DNA of 64,000 nucleotides, taken from assembly GCA_965222335.1 (NCBI GenBank), contig OZ244944.1, positions 1,054,001-1,118,000 on the forward strand, written 5' to 3'. The notes below the pieces were generated by a model, which was given only the letters and a program-made list of their open reading frames with translations, was not told the origin of the DNA and made no database searches. Shown piece after piece: positions 17,096 through 26,924 of the stretch. How positions within the stretch are numbered: position 1 is the stretch's first letter; each line of letters begins with the position of its first letter. Source of the stretch: G965222335 sp965222335 (GTDB lineage: Bacteria > Pseudomonadota > Gammaproteobacteria > Pseudomonadales > Halieaceae). A program made the translations under genes and the position numbers.

Positions 17096-17233
17096 CGCCC
17101 GCGGCAACTTCCTGCCGAGAATGAAAGGTTTTTAACAGGCCGCGAGGGCCGCGTTGTGGTATAAAGACGGCTTTGAATTCGCCTCGGGGCGCGCGGTCTG
17201 TGCGCCGAAGCCGACGGCCGACTGGTACTTCAC

Positions 17234-18550
17234 GTGGCCCTGAATAAGAAGCAAGCTCTCTTTTCCATCCTGATGCTGGCGGGCGCCGCCGGCATTACCT
17301 CCCTGCTCTACCTCAGTCGTCCGCCCACGGAAATTGCAGAGCCGTCCTACGTGCCGATCACCGTGGATGCGGTAGTGGCGGTAAAAGAGTCAATCCGGAT
17401 ACCCGTGCAGGCCCAGGGCACCGTCACGCCGTTGAAGCAAACCGCCCTCATTGCCGAGGTTGCGGGCCGCATTACCGAGGTCTCGCCGCAATTCAACGTC
17501 GGCGGCTATATCAGTGCGGATGAAGTGTTGTTGCGAATCGACCCCCGGGATTACCAGACCGCCCTGCTGCGGGCCGAGTCCTCGGTCAGGGCCGCGCAGA
17601 GCAATCTGGCCCAGGAGCGCGGCCGCGCGGAAGTTGCCCTGCGAGAGTGGCAAAAACTGCCCGCAGGCAGCCAGCGCAGCGAGCAGGCGCGCGATCTCTA
17701 CCTGCGCAAACCGCAGCTGGCGCAGGCGGAGTCGCAGCTGCTGGCCGCGCGCGCGGATCTCAACACCGCCAAGGACAACCTCGAGCGCACGGTGATTCGT
17801 GCGCCCTACCCGGCGTTGATCAGCGCGAAGCGGGTGGAGGAGGGACAGTTCGTCTCGCCGGGCACAACCCTGGCGGAGATTTACTCGGTGGATTACGCCG
17901 AGGTGAGGCTGCCCATTCCCCAGAGCAAGCTCGTCTACCTGGACCTGCCAGGGCTGGACGGCTACGCCGAGGGCGCCGGCATTGACCTGTTCACCGACGT
18001 CGGCGGCGACGTCACCCACTGGGAAGCCACCCTGCACCGCAGCGAGGGCGTCTTCGACGAACGCTCCCGGGTGCTTTACACGGTGGCGCGAATCGAGGAC
18101 CCCTACGGCCTGGCAAACCCCGACCGACCGCCCCTGCGCATTGGCACCTTCGTCAATGCCAATATCGCCGGGCGCGAACTCGGTGACCTTGTGACCTTGC
18201 CGCGCTATGTGCTGCGGGCGGGCAACCACCTGTGGGTGATCGACGACGAAAACCGGCTGCGCAACCGCCAGGTCAGTATCCTGCGTACCGGCGGCGACCT
18301 GATCTATGTCTCGGCGGGCCTCGCGGAGGGTGAGCTGGTATCTCTCACTGCGGTGGACCCGTCGCTGACCGGGGCCGAGGTGGAAGTCGTGTCGCGCAAG
18401 GACAGCGATGTGCTGCGGCGCGAGTACCAGCCCGAGATGCCCGCCCTGGACGCTGTGGAAAACCCGGACCGCGCGACCGCGGTCGCCGCACCCGCGCAGC
18501 GTGCCGCTGACGGCGAAGCGCAGACGACGCAGGGCGACAGCGAGGCATGA
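17234..18550 (+). CDS. RND periplasmic adaptor (membrane-fusion protein), pump 2
   Basis: 438 aa from GTG at 17234; this start gives a basic N-terminus (LNKKQ) before the single membrane anchor (FSILMLAGAAGITSLLYL). No good Shine-Dalgarno is visible, so the start is uncertain. Lipoyl halves lie at AEVAGRITEVSPQFNVGGYI and TVIRAPYPALISAKRVEEGQF with a short hairpin between, then a beta-barrel. The C-terminal tail (after about 395) is acidic and Ala-rich and probably disordered. It overlaps the permease start as ATGA. Component of a tripartite efflux system. Confidence 0.9.
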   Translation: MALNKKQALFSILMLAGAAGITSLLYLSRPPTEIAEPSYVPITVDAVVAVKESIRIPVQAQGTVTPLKQTALIAEVAGRITEVSPQFNVGGYISADEVLLRIDPRDYQTALLRAESSVRAAQSNLAQERGRAEVALREWQKLPAGSQRSEQARDLYLRKPQLAQAESQLLAARADLNTAKDNLERTVIRAPYPALISAKRVEEGQFVSPGTTLAEIYSVDYAEVRLPIPQSKLVYLDLPGLDGYAEGAGIDLFTDVGGDVTHWEATLHRSEGVFDERSRVLYTVARIEDPYGLANPDRPPLRIGTFVNANIAGRELGDLVTLPRYVLRAGNHLWVIDDENRLRNRQVSILRTGGDLIYVSAGLAEGELVSLTAVDPSLTGAEVEVVSRKDSDVLRREYQPEMPALDAVENPDRATAVAAPAQRAADGEAQTTQGDSEA

Positions 18551-21500
18551 GCAACCCCTCCTCCCAGAGCGGCATCATCGCCTGGTTCGCGCGCAACCCG
18601 GTCGCGGCCAACCTGCTGATGATCATTATCATGGTGGTGGGGCTGGGCTCGGCGCTCAATATCCAGCGCTCGATGTTTCCCGCCTTCGACCTGGAAGTGA
18701 TCCTGGTCAATATGTCCTACCCGGGCGCTCCCCCGGAGGAAGTCGAGCAGGGCATCGTGCTCAAGATCGAGGATGCGATCAACGACGTCGACGGCATCAA
18801 GCGGGTCGAGTCAGACGCCCTGGAGTCACACGCCCGGATCATGATTGAGCCGCTCGAGGGTACCGACCTCGGCATGCTGCTGGACGATATCAAGAACCGT
18901 ATCGACGCGATCCAGTTCTTTCCCGAGGAGGCCGAGCGACCGATTATCAGCCAGCCGGAGCTGCTGTTCCCGGCGTTGACCCTGCAGCTGTCGGGCGAGC
19001 TCGGCGAACGCAGCATGAAGTCCCTGGCAGAGGACATCCGGCGCGAACTGGCAGCCATCCCCGCCGTCTCGGCGGCAGAGGTCATCGGCGCGCGGGAACA
19101 CGAGATCTCGATCGAGATCTCGGAGCAGCTACTGCGGGAGTACCACCTCACCCTGGGCCAGGTGGCGAATATCATTGCCAGCTCTTCCCTGGACCTGCCT
19201 GCGGGTTCGGTGCGCACGGAACACGGCGACATCGCCCTGCGCACGCTGGGCCAGGCCTACGTCCAGCAGGATTTCGAATCCCTGGTGCTCACCACCTTCC
19301 CCGATGGTACGCGCCTGCTGCTCGGGGATATTGCCACCGTCCGCGACGACTTTGAGGAGTCGCGCGGCTTTGCCCTGTTTAACGGCAGCTACTCCCTCGG
19401 CATCCAGGTGTTCGCCATGGGCGACCAGGACATCATTGAAACCGCGACCGCGGCCAAGCAGTACGTGGCGGACAAGCGGGGCGAACTCGCCGAGGGGGTC
19501 AAGCTCGAAGTCTGGTCCGACATCACCTACTACCTGGAAGGCCGTCTGGGCATGATGCTCAAGAACCTGGCCATGGGCGCCCTGCTGGTGTTTATCGTGC
19601 TGGCCCTGTTCCTGGAGATCAAGCTGGCTTTCTGGGTGATGCTGGGGATTCCGGTGTGCTTCCTTGGTGCCATGGCCCTGATCAACACGCCCTATATCCA
19701 CGCCAGCCTGAACATGATCAGTATCTTCGGCTTTATCCTGGTACTGGGCATCGTGGTGGATGACGCGATCATCATGGGTGAGAGTGCCTATGCGGAAACG
19801 GAACGCCTGGGACACAGCGTCGACAACGTCATTAACGGCGTCTACCGGGTAGCGACACCGGCCACTTTCGGCGTGCTGACCACGATCGTGGCCTTCGCCC
19901 CGACCCTGTTCATGGAGGGCGTGTTCGCCGCCTTTCCCGAGGCCTGCGGCTGGGTGGTGATCCTGTGCCTGGTGTTCTCGCTGATCGAGTCCAAGTGGAT
20001 CCTGCCCGCCCACCTCGCCCACAGCAAGCCGGCCCAGAGCCGTATCCTGCGCCTGATTGACCACCTGCAGGAGGGCGTCAACAACCGCCTGAAGCGCTTT
20101 GTGGAAACCCGCTACAACCCCTTCGTGGCACGCTGTGTGCGCAACCGCTACGCCACCCTGGCCGCATTTATCGCCCTGCTTATCCTGTGCTCGGGCCTGG
20201 TCGCCGGCGGCGTCGTACGCACTGTGCTCGCGCCGGATGTACCCGGTGAGTTCCTGCACGCGGACCTGGTGATGAGCGAGGGTACCGCCGAAGACCGCAC
20301 CCTGGCGGCGATCCAGGACATGACCGACGCCCTGTTCGCGGTCGACGAGACATACCAGCGCAACCACCCCGGCGCCGACCCGCTGGTCAAGCACGTGTTC
20401 GCCTACGGCGCCGACCGGGTCACCGGCGGGATCGATGTCGAGCTGGCCAAGGAGGACAGGCGTTCAATCAGCACCCGGGAAATCGAGCGTCGCTGGCGTG
20501 AGCAGGTGGGCGTGATCCACGGCGCCGACGTGCTCTCGATCACCAGCGCAGACGGGCCCAGCTTCGGGCCCGCGATTGCCTTCGACCTGATGCACAAGAA
20601 TTTCGATACCCTGCGCGCCGCCGCCAGTGAGCTGGAAGAGGCCATGCGGCACTACAACGGGCTGTACGACATCCGCAACGGGGCCAGCGATACCCGCGAC
20701 GAGTTCCATATCGACATACTGCCCGAGGGCGAGGCCCTGGGCCTTACCCGCTACGACCTGGCGACCCAGGTGCGCCACGCCTTCTTCGGCGCCGAGGCCC
20801 AGCGGATACAGCGCGGCATTGATGAAATCAAGGTCATGGTGCGCTACCCGCGGGCTGACCGCGAGACCGTGGGCAGCCTCAACGACATGTATATCCGCAC
20901 CCCCGACGGCACTGAAGTGCCCTTCGGTACGGTCGCCGACGTGGAAGTCAAACAGGGGCTGATCAAGGCTACCCACATCAATTACCAGCGCGCAGCCGAG
21001 GTCACGGCGGAAGCCAACAAGGACCTGGTGGAGCCCGGCCGGGTGATGGCAGACCTGGAGAATCGCGTGATCCCGGAGCTGATGGAAAAGTATCCGGGCC
21101 TGAGCTATGGCATTTCCGGGCTGGCCGAGGAAGAGAGCAAGATGGCCACCAGCATGATGATTGGCTTTGGACTCGCCCTGTTCGGGATCTACGCCCTGCT
21201 GGCGGTACCCACCCGATCCTACCTGCAGCCCCTGATTATCATGGGGGTGATTCCCTTCGGCGTGATTGGCGCCGTGGTCGGGCACTGGATTACCGGCTAC
21301 CCCCTGAGCATGATGTCCCTGATGGGGGTGATTGCCCTCAGCGGCGTGGTGGTCAACGACAGCCTGATCCTGGTGGATTACATCAACAAGGCGGTCAACG
21401 CCGGCACCCCGACGCTGCAGGCGGTCAAGGACGCGGGCACGCGGCGCTTCCGGGCTATTCTGCTGACTTCCCTGACTACCTTCTTCGGCCTCGCCCCGAT

Positions 21501-21702
21501 GCTCCTTGAGCGCAGCGCCCAGGCCCGGGAGATCGTCCCCATGGCGGTATCCCTCGCCTTCGGGATTGTCTTCGCCACCGTGATCACCCTGCTGCTGGTA
21601 CCCAGCCTGTACATGATCCTGGATGACATCAGGGGCGCTCGTCAGGCGCGCAACGAACAGCAGCTCAATGCGGGGAGCGCCACGGGCAGCGGACGGGCGT
21701 AA
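18547..21702 (+). CDS. RND-family efflux permease (pump 2)
   Basis: 1051 aa. N-terminal helix with AANLLMIIIMVVGLG, periplasmic porter domains, and the membrane-block motif VLGIVVDDAIIMGESAY with the proton-relay Asp pair near 404-405. The second block has SGVVVNDSLILVDYIN. This subgroup (MMPL-like AcrB homologues with EEVEQGIVLKIEDAI) is common in marine gammaproteobacteria, often beside one adaptor only. Its stop TAA overlaps the start of the membrane AraC regulator as TAATG, so pump and regulator are co-translated. No outer-membrane factor gene is nearby. Confidence 0.93.
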   Translation: MSNPSSQSGIIAWFARNPVAANLLMIIIMVVGLGSALNIQRSMFPAFDLEVILVNMSYPGAPPEEVEQGIVLKIEDAINDVDGIKRVESDALESHARIMIEPLEGTDLGMLLDDIKNRIDAIQFFPEEAERPIISQPELLFPALTLQLSGELGERSMKSLAEDIRRELAAIPAVSAAEVIGAREHEISIEISEQLLREYHLTLGQVANIIASSSLDLPAGSVRTEHGDIALRTLGQAYVQQDFESLVLTTFPDGTRLLLGDIATVRDDFEESRGFALFNGSYSLGIQVFAMGDQDIIETATAAKQYVADKRGELAEGVKLEVWSDITYYLEGRLGMMLKNLAMGALLVFIVLALFLEIKLAFWVMLGIPVCFLGAMALINTPYIHASLNMISIFGFILVLGIVVDDAIIMGESAYAETERLGHSVDNVINGVYRVATPATFGVLTTIVAFAPTLFMEGVFAAFPEACGWVVILCLVFSLIESKWILPAHLAHSKPAQSRILRLIDHLQEGVNNRLKRFVETRYNPFVARCVRNRYATLAAFIALLILCSGLVAGGVVRTVLAPDVPGEFLHADLVMSEGTAEDRTLAAIQDMTDALFAVDETYQRNHPGADPLVKHVFAYGADRVTGGIDVELAKEDRRSISTREIERRWREQVGVIHGADVLSITSADGPSFGPAIAFDLMHKNFDTLRAAASELEEAMRHYNGLYDIRNGASDTRDEFHIDILPEGEALGLTRYDLATQVRHAFFGAEAQRIQRGIDEIKVMVRYPRADRETVGSLNDMYIRTPDGTEVPFGTVADVEVKQGLIKATHINYQRAAEVTAEANKDLVEPGRVMADLENRVIPELMEKYPGLSYGISGLAEEESKMATSMMIGFGLALFGIYALLAVPTRSYLQPLIIMGVIPFGVIGAVVGHWITGYPLSMMSLMGVIALSGVVVNDSLILVDYINKAVNAGTPTLQAVKDAGTRRFRAILLTSLTTFFGLAPMLLERSAQAREIVPMAVSLAFGIVFATVITLLLVPSLYMILDDIRGARQARNEQQLNAGSATGSGRA

Positions 21703-22775
21703 TGCCATTCGCCAGCCTTATCGCCGCCAGTGGCGCGCTGCTCGGTGCACTGATTGCCACCGCGCTGCTGCTGCCCGCCAACCGCCAGACAGCCGGCAAC
21801 CGCCAGCTGGCGCTGCTGATGTGCATCGCCACCGCTTACCTGTTGGGCGTTACGGCCCGGCATGCGTCCGGGCTGGCCTGGCTCTCCGGCTTGCAAATCC
21901 TGGGGCTCAGCATCTTCCTGTTGGGACCCACCCTGTTCCTGTACACCCGCGCCAGGATCATGGGCGATGATCAATGGCGACCCGGCGATATCTGGCATAC
22001 CCTGCCACTTGTCCTGCTCCTGGTCGACAACGTGGCGGCGCGTTTCACGGGTGCAACCGGGCCCCTCTCCGAGCGCTACAGCCAGGCCGTCGGGGTGTTT
22101 TGCTACCTGCAACTGATCGGCTATGTCGGCGTGTCTCTGACGAGGCTGCGACAGGCGCGCCGCGAAACCCGCTTCAGCGCGGCCGCGCTGCGCTGGCTGA
22201 CCTCCCTGCTCGGCGCATGCCTCCTCCTGGCCCTGCCCGGACTGGCCTTTGCCCTGGGCCGCTGGCTGTTCGATGCCATTGCCTGGCCCCAGCAGCTGTG
22301 GTCCATCACCCTGATGGTGGGCGCGAGCTACCTGATCACTTTTTTCGCCCTGCTTGATCCGGAAGTTTTTCATGGCCAACAAGCCGTAAAACGCAGTGGC
22401 CAGCCCCGCTACCGCACCAGCAGCCTGGGCGAGGAGCAGGCCCGGGCGCTATGGCAAAACCTCGAGCAAATGATGCAGGACGACAAGCCCTACCTGCGGG
22501 CACAGCTGAAGATTGGCGAACTCGCAGCATCCCTGGAGGTGCCGCCGAGCCACCTCAGCCAGACCATCAACCAGTGCGCGGGTTGTTCCTTCAACCGCTA
22601 CCTCAACGCCTATCGCATCCAGGACGCCAAGGCCCTGCTGCGAGAGTCCGCACCGGGGGAGCGCACCATGCTCGATATCGCCCTGAGCGTCGGGTTCAAC
22701 TCCGAGTCGGCGTTTTACAAGCATTTCCGGACCAGCGCCGGCCAGACACCCCGCGAGTACCAGCAGCAAGCCTGA
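21702..22775 (+). CDS. Membrane-anchored AraC-family transcriptional regulator
   Basis: 357 aa. The first about 220 residues are strongly hydrophobic with around seven candidate membrane helices (for example LLGALIATALLLPA, LSIFLLGPTLFLYT, LLGACLLLALPGLAFALG). The last about 105 residues are an AraC HTH pair: LKIGELAASLEVPPSHLSQTIN and TMLDIALSVGFNSESAFYKHFR, ending GQTPREYQQ. Such proteins sense a signal in or across the membrane and bind DNA from there. Its ATG overlaps the stop of the pump-2 permease (TAATG), so it most likely controls this pump. A hairpin terminator follows the gene. Signal and operator are unknown. Confidence 0.9.
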   Translation: MPFASLIAASGALLGALIATALLLPANRQTAGNRQLALLMCIATAYLLGVTARHASGLAWLSGLQILGLSIFLLGPTLFLYTRARIMGDDQWRPGDIWHTLPLVLLLVDNVAARFTGATGPLSERYSQAVGVFCYLQLIGYVGVSLTRLRQARRETRFSAAALRWLTSLLGACLLLALPGLAFALGRWLFDAIAWPQQLWSITLMVGASYLITFFALLDPEVFHGQQAVKRSGQPRYRTSSLGEEQARALWQNLEQMMQDDKPYLRAQLKIGELAASLEVPPSHLSQTINQCAGCSFNRYLNAYRIQDAKALLRESAPGERTMLDIALSVGFNSESAFYKHFRTSAGQTPREYQQQA

Positions 22776-22786
22776 ACCCGGCGACT

Positions 22787-22810
22787 CAGGAAGGTTTTTC
22801 CTGGTTTTTT
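22787..22810 (+). terminator. Predicted Rho-independent terminator of the pump-2/AraC operon
   Basis: Stem CAGGAA (22787-22792) and TTCCTG (22798-22803) with a 5-base loop, followed by GTTTTTT. The stem is short (6 bp), so strength is uncertain, but the position, 12 bases after the AraC stop, is right. Confidence 0.6.
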
Positions 22811-22914
22811 ACTGCTGATTTACAAAACGAGAGGCATCCCGACACTGACAGCTGCCAAAGTCGGCGTTGCGCGCCCGGACGCGCACCCCAATAAGCAAGA
22901 TATGAGGCACCAAC

Positions 22915-23922
22915 ATGCACAAATCACTCTCGACCCGCTTTTTCGGCGCGGCGTTTCTGTCACTGGGCCTGGCCATACCGGCCTGGTCGCTGGATATCCT
23001 GGTCACCAACGACGATTCCTGCAATTCCGAGGGCATCAATATCCTGATGGACGCCCTGGAGGCTGCCGGTCACAACGTGACCATGTACGCGCCCGCCGGC
23101 GAGCAAAGCGGCCGCAGCGGCTCCATATCAACCGCCATCAACAGCAGCTATACCATCAGCAATGTCGGCTTTCACGGCCCCACCAGTGCCAGCAACCGCA
23201 ACTGCGTGCGCGTGCCCATGGAGAATCCGGCCGAGGGAGACGACAGCGAGATTACCGTCAGTGCCACCCCCAAGGACAGCATGCTGGTGGGCCTTGCCGC
23301 CCTGGGTGAGCAGCGTCCCGACCTGGTAGTGAGCGGCATCAACGACGGCCAGAATATCGGCACCACCGCCACATCCTCCGGCACCGTGGGCGCCGCGGTG
23401 GCGGCCCTGCAGCGCGGCATACCTGCCATCGCCGTTAGCCGCAACCGCTTCAGTGGCGAGTCGGGCATGAGCTTTGCGGATGTTGCCGACCTGGTGGTGG
23501 ACGTGGTTGCCGCCCTCGAGGCGCAAACTGGCGACGGCGGCGCGCTGCTGCCACCGCGGACCGCACTCAACATCAACAACCCCGCTGGGCCGCCGCGCGG
23601 TATCGTACACACGCAGCTGGGCAATCGCTCAGACCTGAATCTCGGCCCCACCGCAACCGGGGATGGCGTGATCGTGGGTTTCAACGGTCTCCTCGCCCTG
23701 GACGACCTGATTGACCCCGCCCTGGCGGAGGAACTGGCGGCCAACCCGGACGCGAGCCTGAAGGACTTTGCCGACGCCGGACTGGACATCTCGGACGAGT
23801 CCAGCATGTCGGTCGCCGGCTACGTCACCATCACCACCCTGGATGGCGATTTTACGGCGGGCCTGCGCCAGCGCGAACTGCTCCAGCTGCAACTGCGGGA
23901 CCTGTCCCTGGGGGGTGAGTGA
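22915..23922 (+). CDS. Exported SurE-like 5'/3'-nucleotidase (acid phosphatase family)
   Basis: 335 aa; GAGG sits about 9 bases before the ATG. A signal peptide (1-25, IPAWSL) precedes a SurE core: ILVTNDD (Asp33, Asp34 metal ligands), EQSGRSGS (Ser65 region) and VVSGINDGQNIG (metal Asn), then SGTVGAAVAAL and GIPAIAVS. SurE normally is a cytoplasmic nucleotidase of about 250 aa; this one is exported and has about 80 extra C-terminal residues with no family I recognise. It may release phosphate from nucleotides or other esters in the periplasm. It is translationally coupled to a lipoprotein gene. Confidence 0.86.
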   Translation: MHKSLSTRFFGAAFLSLGLAIPAWSLDILVTNDDSCNSEGINILMDALEAAGHNVTMYAPAGEQSGRSGSISTAINSSYTISNVGFHGPTSASNRNCVRVPMENPAEGDDSEITVSATPKDSMLVGLAALGEQRPDLVVSGINDGQNIGTTATSSGTVGAAVAALQRGIPAIAVSRNRFSGESGMSFADVADLVVDVVAALEAQTGDGGALLPPRTALNINNPAGPPRGIVHTQLGNRSDLNLGPTATGDGVIVGFNGLLALDDLIDPALAEELAANPDASLKDFADAGLDISDESSMSVAGYVTITTLDGDFTAGLRQRELLQLQLRDLSLGGE

Positions 23923-24641
23923 TGCACATGCTGCGCAGCACGCTGCTGACGGCCCTGTGCGCTTTAGTGCTGGGTTGCAGTGACGGCAGTGACACAGGCT
24001 CCCCAACACCGCCGGCGCCTCCGGAACCACCGCCACCCCCGCCCACCGATCTGGAGGCCACGGGTGTCTACCAGGGCCGGATCATCACTACCAGCGGCGA
24101 GCTGGCACTGCTTACCTTTACCCTCGCCCGCGACGGCCAGACGGCTATCGCCATCCAGACCGGTGACAGCGGCGCGGCAGATCGCGTGCTCTGGGGCGAG
24201 ACCAGTGCGGCGGGTGGTGAGCTGGACTTTACCGGCAGTGATAGCGAGGACGGCGCTGCGGTGGAGCTGACTTTCTCCGCAGATGAGGGGCAGCTCAGCG
24301 GGGAGTTCCGCCTGCCTGGACTCACCGGTGATGCGGAAGCCCAACTGACACCCTACTCCCGGGAGGCTGTTGTGCCTGCAGGCAGCTTTTCGCGAGAGGA
24401 CAGTCTCGGCGGCCTTACGACCCTCACTATCGATGGCGAATCAGTCACCGTCTCCGCACCCTGTAGCGGTGAGGGTACGCTGACCACGCCCGATACCGGG
24501 GTCAACATCCACCGCCTGAGCCTGGACCAGGACTGCCTGGGCTGGGAAGCGCTGGGCTCCGTGGTTACGCTGGACGGAGGGACGCCGGTCCTGGAGCTGA
24601 GCGGCAGCGACGGCTTGACGACCCGCCTGTATCAGCCCTGA
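23922..24641 (+). CDS. Hypothetical lipoprotein
   Basis: 239 aa from ATG at 23922, overlapping the SurE stop as TGATG (a GTG three bases earlier is also possible). The signal ends in the lipobox LVLGC with Cys19, followed by a Ser/Gly/Pro linker with a run of prolines (about 28-42). The remainder is beta-rich, Gly/Thr/Ser-rich and acidic: VYQGRIITTSGELALLTF, then repeats of short strands. I do not recognise the family. Co-translation with the exported SurE-like enzyme suggests a shared envelope role. Convergent with sppA, 16 bases away. Confidence 0.75.
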   Translation: MHMLRSTLLTALCALVLGCSDGSDTGSPTPPAPPEPPPPPPTDLEATGVYQGRIITTSGELALLTFTLARDGQTAIAIQTGDSGAADRVLWGETSAAGGELDFTGSDSEDGAAVELTFSADEGQLSGEFRLPGLTGDAEAQLTPYSREAVVPAGSFSREDSLGGLTTLTIDGESVTVSAPCSGEGTLTTPDTGVNIHRLSLDQDCLGWEALGSVVTLDGGTPVLELSGSDGLTTRLYQP

Positions 24642-24657
24642 TAGCTACCCGGGCTGC

Positions 24658-26514
24658 CTAGGGCACGGCGCCGCAAGCCAGGCAGCGCATATAGAGGTTA
24701 CCCGGGTCGCGCAGCGACCCGAGTAGTTCCGCTGCCTCCCTCACCGGCCCCAGCCAGGGGCCACCCAGCTCTGCGCCTGCCCGCAGCGAATCCAGGCTCC
24801 ACCCGGGCACACTGCCAACCCGCTCTGCCAGATGCCGCAGCAGCATATCCCGTGGCGATAGCGGCGGGCGTACGTGCTCAACTTCGTAATCACTCAGCTG
24901 GGCCAGGTCAGCCGCGGCCGTGACCGCGTCTGCCAGGCTGCCAAGCTCATCAACGAGGCCGTGTTCGCGGGCATCGGCGGCGCTCCAGACACGCCCCTGG
25001 GCCACTGCATCCACCGCCTCCGGGCTCATATCGCGCCCCTCCGCGACCAGCTGCAGGAACTGGCGGTAGGTAAACTCCACCGAGGTCGTCAACGCCGCCG
25101 CCAGGCGCTCGTTCAGCGGCCGGTCGAGGCGCAGGGCGCCCGCCATCTCCGTGGTGCCCACACCATCGGTGTGCACCCCCGCGCGCTCAAGGAGCGCGTC
25201 CACGGTGGGCAGGGCCGCGAATACGCCGATGCTGCCGGTCAGGGTCGCCGGGGTGGCAAAGATCCGGTCCGCGCTGGCGGCGATGTAGTAGCCACCCGAG
25301 GCTGCTATGGCGCCCATGGAGACAACCACGGGCAGCCCCTCGGACTGGACATCGAGCACCGCCTGTCGAATGACTTCCGAGGCGAATACGCTGCCGCCGC
25401 CGGTGACAACACGCAGCACAATCGCCTCGACGCCGGGCTGCTCCGCTGTCTCGCGGATCTGCCGCGCCAGGGTATCGCCGCCGATGCTCCCCGGGGGTTG
25501 TTCGCCGGGCAGGATATTCCCCTCGGCCACGATCACCGCGACCCGCGGGGCTTCACTGGCGCTGAACTGCAGCGGCCGCTTGCGCGACACGTAACGCTCG
25601 AAGGTTACCGCTTCATATAGGCCCTCATCATTGCGCGCGCCGACTATCTCTGCCACGTGGTCGTTGGATTCACTGTGGGTCATCAGCTGATCCACAAAGC
25701 CGGCCTCCAGGGCGGTGCGCGCCGAGTCCCCCTGCTGCGCCGCAAGGCGCTCGGGGTAGGCATTGGCGTATTCGGTAACGCTGCCCGCCGGCAGCTGCCG
25801 GCGCTGTTCCACGCGCCGGGTAAATTCCTGCCACAGCTGGGTCAGCCAGCGCTCGGTGATGGCCTTCTCTCCCTCTGACATGTCATTACGCAGGAAGGTC
25901 TCACCGAGGGACTTGTGCTCGCCGGCCTTGAACACATGCACTTTCACCGCGAGCTTGTCCAGCGCGTCGCTGAAGTAATTGCGATAGCTGCTATAGCCCT
26001 CCAGGGCCACCGCACCCAGGGGATGCATCAACACGCTGTCTGCCTGGCTTGCCAGCAGGTACTGGTCCTGGGTGAAGTAATCGCCGCGGGCGATAATGGG
26101 TTTACCTGTCTCGCGAAAGCGCTCCAGGGCCTCGCTGATTTCCAGGCTCCGGCTGACACCCACTGACATCAGATTATCCAGCTCCAGTACCAGGGCGGTG
26201 ATGGCGGGGTCATTGGCGGCATAGTCGATGGCGTCCAGGATGTCCCGCAGCTCAACCTCGTGGCTGGCGGGCCCGGGCTGTACAAACAGGGCCTGCAGGG
26301 GATCTACCGGGCTGCGCTGATCTACCACCTGGCCCGCGGGATTCAGCAGCAGCGCCGCCCTGTCGGGCAGGGGCTCCGGACCGCCGCCGAAATACAGCAG
26401 GTAAATCAGCACCAGCACGACCAGGAACAGAATATTCGACAGCGCCAGGCGGATACGGGTCAGGGTATTCCAGAAACCGGAGAACAGCCTGCGTGGCAAC
26501 GAACGTTTACTCAT
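24658..26514 (-). CDS. sppA: Signal peptide peptidase SppA, 67-kDa type
   Basis: 618 aa, the long tandem form found in E. coli. An N-terminal membrane anchor (ALSNILFLVVLVLIYLLYF, about 23-42) is followed by two ClpP-like domains. The N-terminal domain supplies the general-base Lys in AGEHKSLGETF (near 198) and the C-terminal domain the nucleophile Ser in MGAIAASGGYYIAASADRI (near 405), matching Lys209/Ser409 of E. coli. It is a periplasm-facing inner-membrane protease that clears cleaved signal peptides. It overlaps the DUF2069 gene by ATGA and is the last gene of the operon. Confidence 0.94.
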   Translation of the reverse strand: MSKRSLPRRLFSGFWNTLTRIRLALSNILFLVVLVLIYLLYFGGGPEPLPDRAALLLNPAGQVVDQRSPVDPLQALFVQPGPASHEVELRDILDAIDYAANDPAITALVLELDNLMSVGVSRSLEISEALERFRETGKPIIARGDYFTQDQYLLASQADSVLMHPLGAVALEGYSSYRNYFSDALDKLAVKVHVFKAGEHKSLGETFLRNDMSEGEKAITERWLTQLWQEFTRRVEQRRQLPAGSVTEYANAYPERLAAQQGDSARTALEAGFVDQLMTHSESNDHVAEIVGARNDEGLYEAVTFERYVSRKRPLQFSASEAPRVAVIVAEGNILPGEQPPGSIGGDTLARQIRETAEQPGVEAIVLRVVTGGGSVFASEVIRQAVLDVQSEGLPVVVSMGAIAASGGYYIAASADRIFATPATLTGSIGVFAALPTVDALLERAGVHTDGVGTTEMAGALRLDRPLNERLAAALTTSVEFTYRQFLQLVAEGRDMSPEAVDAVAQGRVWSAADAREHGLVDELGSLADAVTAAADLAQLSDYEVEHVRPPLSPRDMLLRHLAERVGSVPGWSLDSLRAGAELGGPWLGPVREAAELLGSLRDPGNLYMRCLACGAVP

Positions 26515-26924
26515 TCTGTAGTGCTCCTTGAGGAGGGAGAATCAGACGGCGTTTCGGCCTCGCCATCGACGGTGGCCCGCAGCTCCCGCGCGCGCCAGCG
26601 CACGTACATCATGCCGGCGCAGAACAGGGTAACCACCGCGACCAGCCCGAGTGCCGCCGACAGGCTATCAGGCTGCGCGAAAATGCGCTCGACCAGGGCA
26701 ATAAAATACAGCAGGGACACAAAGCACAGCCAGATGTAACTGCGCAGCCGGTCGCGCAGCATGCCCGGCAGGAACAGCAGCAAGGGCAGCAGCTTACCCA
26801 GCCAGATGATCCAGGGAACCTGCAGGATCCAGGCATCCAGCAGCTGCTGCAGAAACAGCAGCCACCACGCTGACCAGGCCAGTACCCAGCTGATCCGGCT
26901 GGCGCCGCGCCTGGCGATAGTCAT
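26511..26924 (-). CDS. DUF2069 small membrane protein
   Basis: 137 aa from ATG at 26924 (overlaps the wrbA stop as ATGA; the longer frame is not needed). About four hydrophobic segments: WVLAWSAWWLLFLQQLLDAW, KLLPLLLFLPGML, YIWLCFVSLLYFIALV and ALGLVAVVTLFCAGMM, then a polar Ser/Thr/Glu tail. The pattern LGKLLPLLLFLPGMLRDRLRSYIWLCF is typical of DUF2069, which sits next to wrbA in many gammaproteobacteria. Function unknown; inner membrane. Confidence 0.87.
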   Translation of the reverse strand: MTIARRGASRISWVLAWSAWWLLFLQQLLDAWILQVPWIIWLGKLLPLLLFLPGMLRDRLRSYIWLCFVSLLYFIALVERIFAQPDSLSAALGLVAVVTLFCAGMMYVRWRARELRATVDGEAETPSDSPSSRSTTE

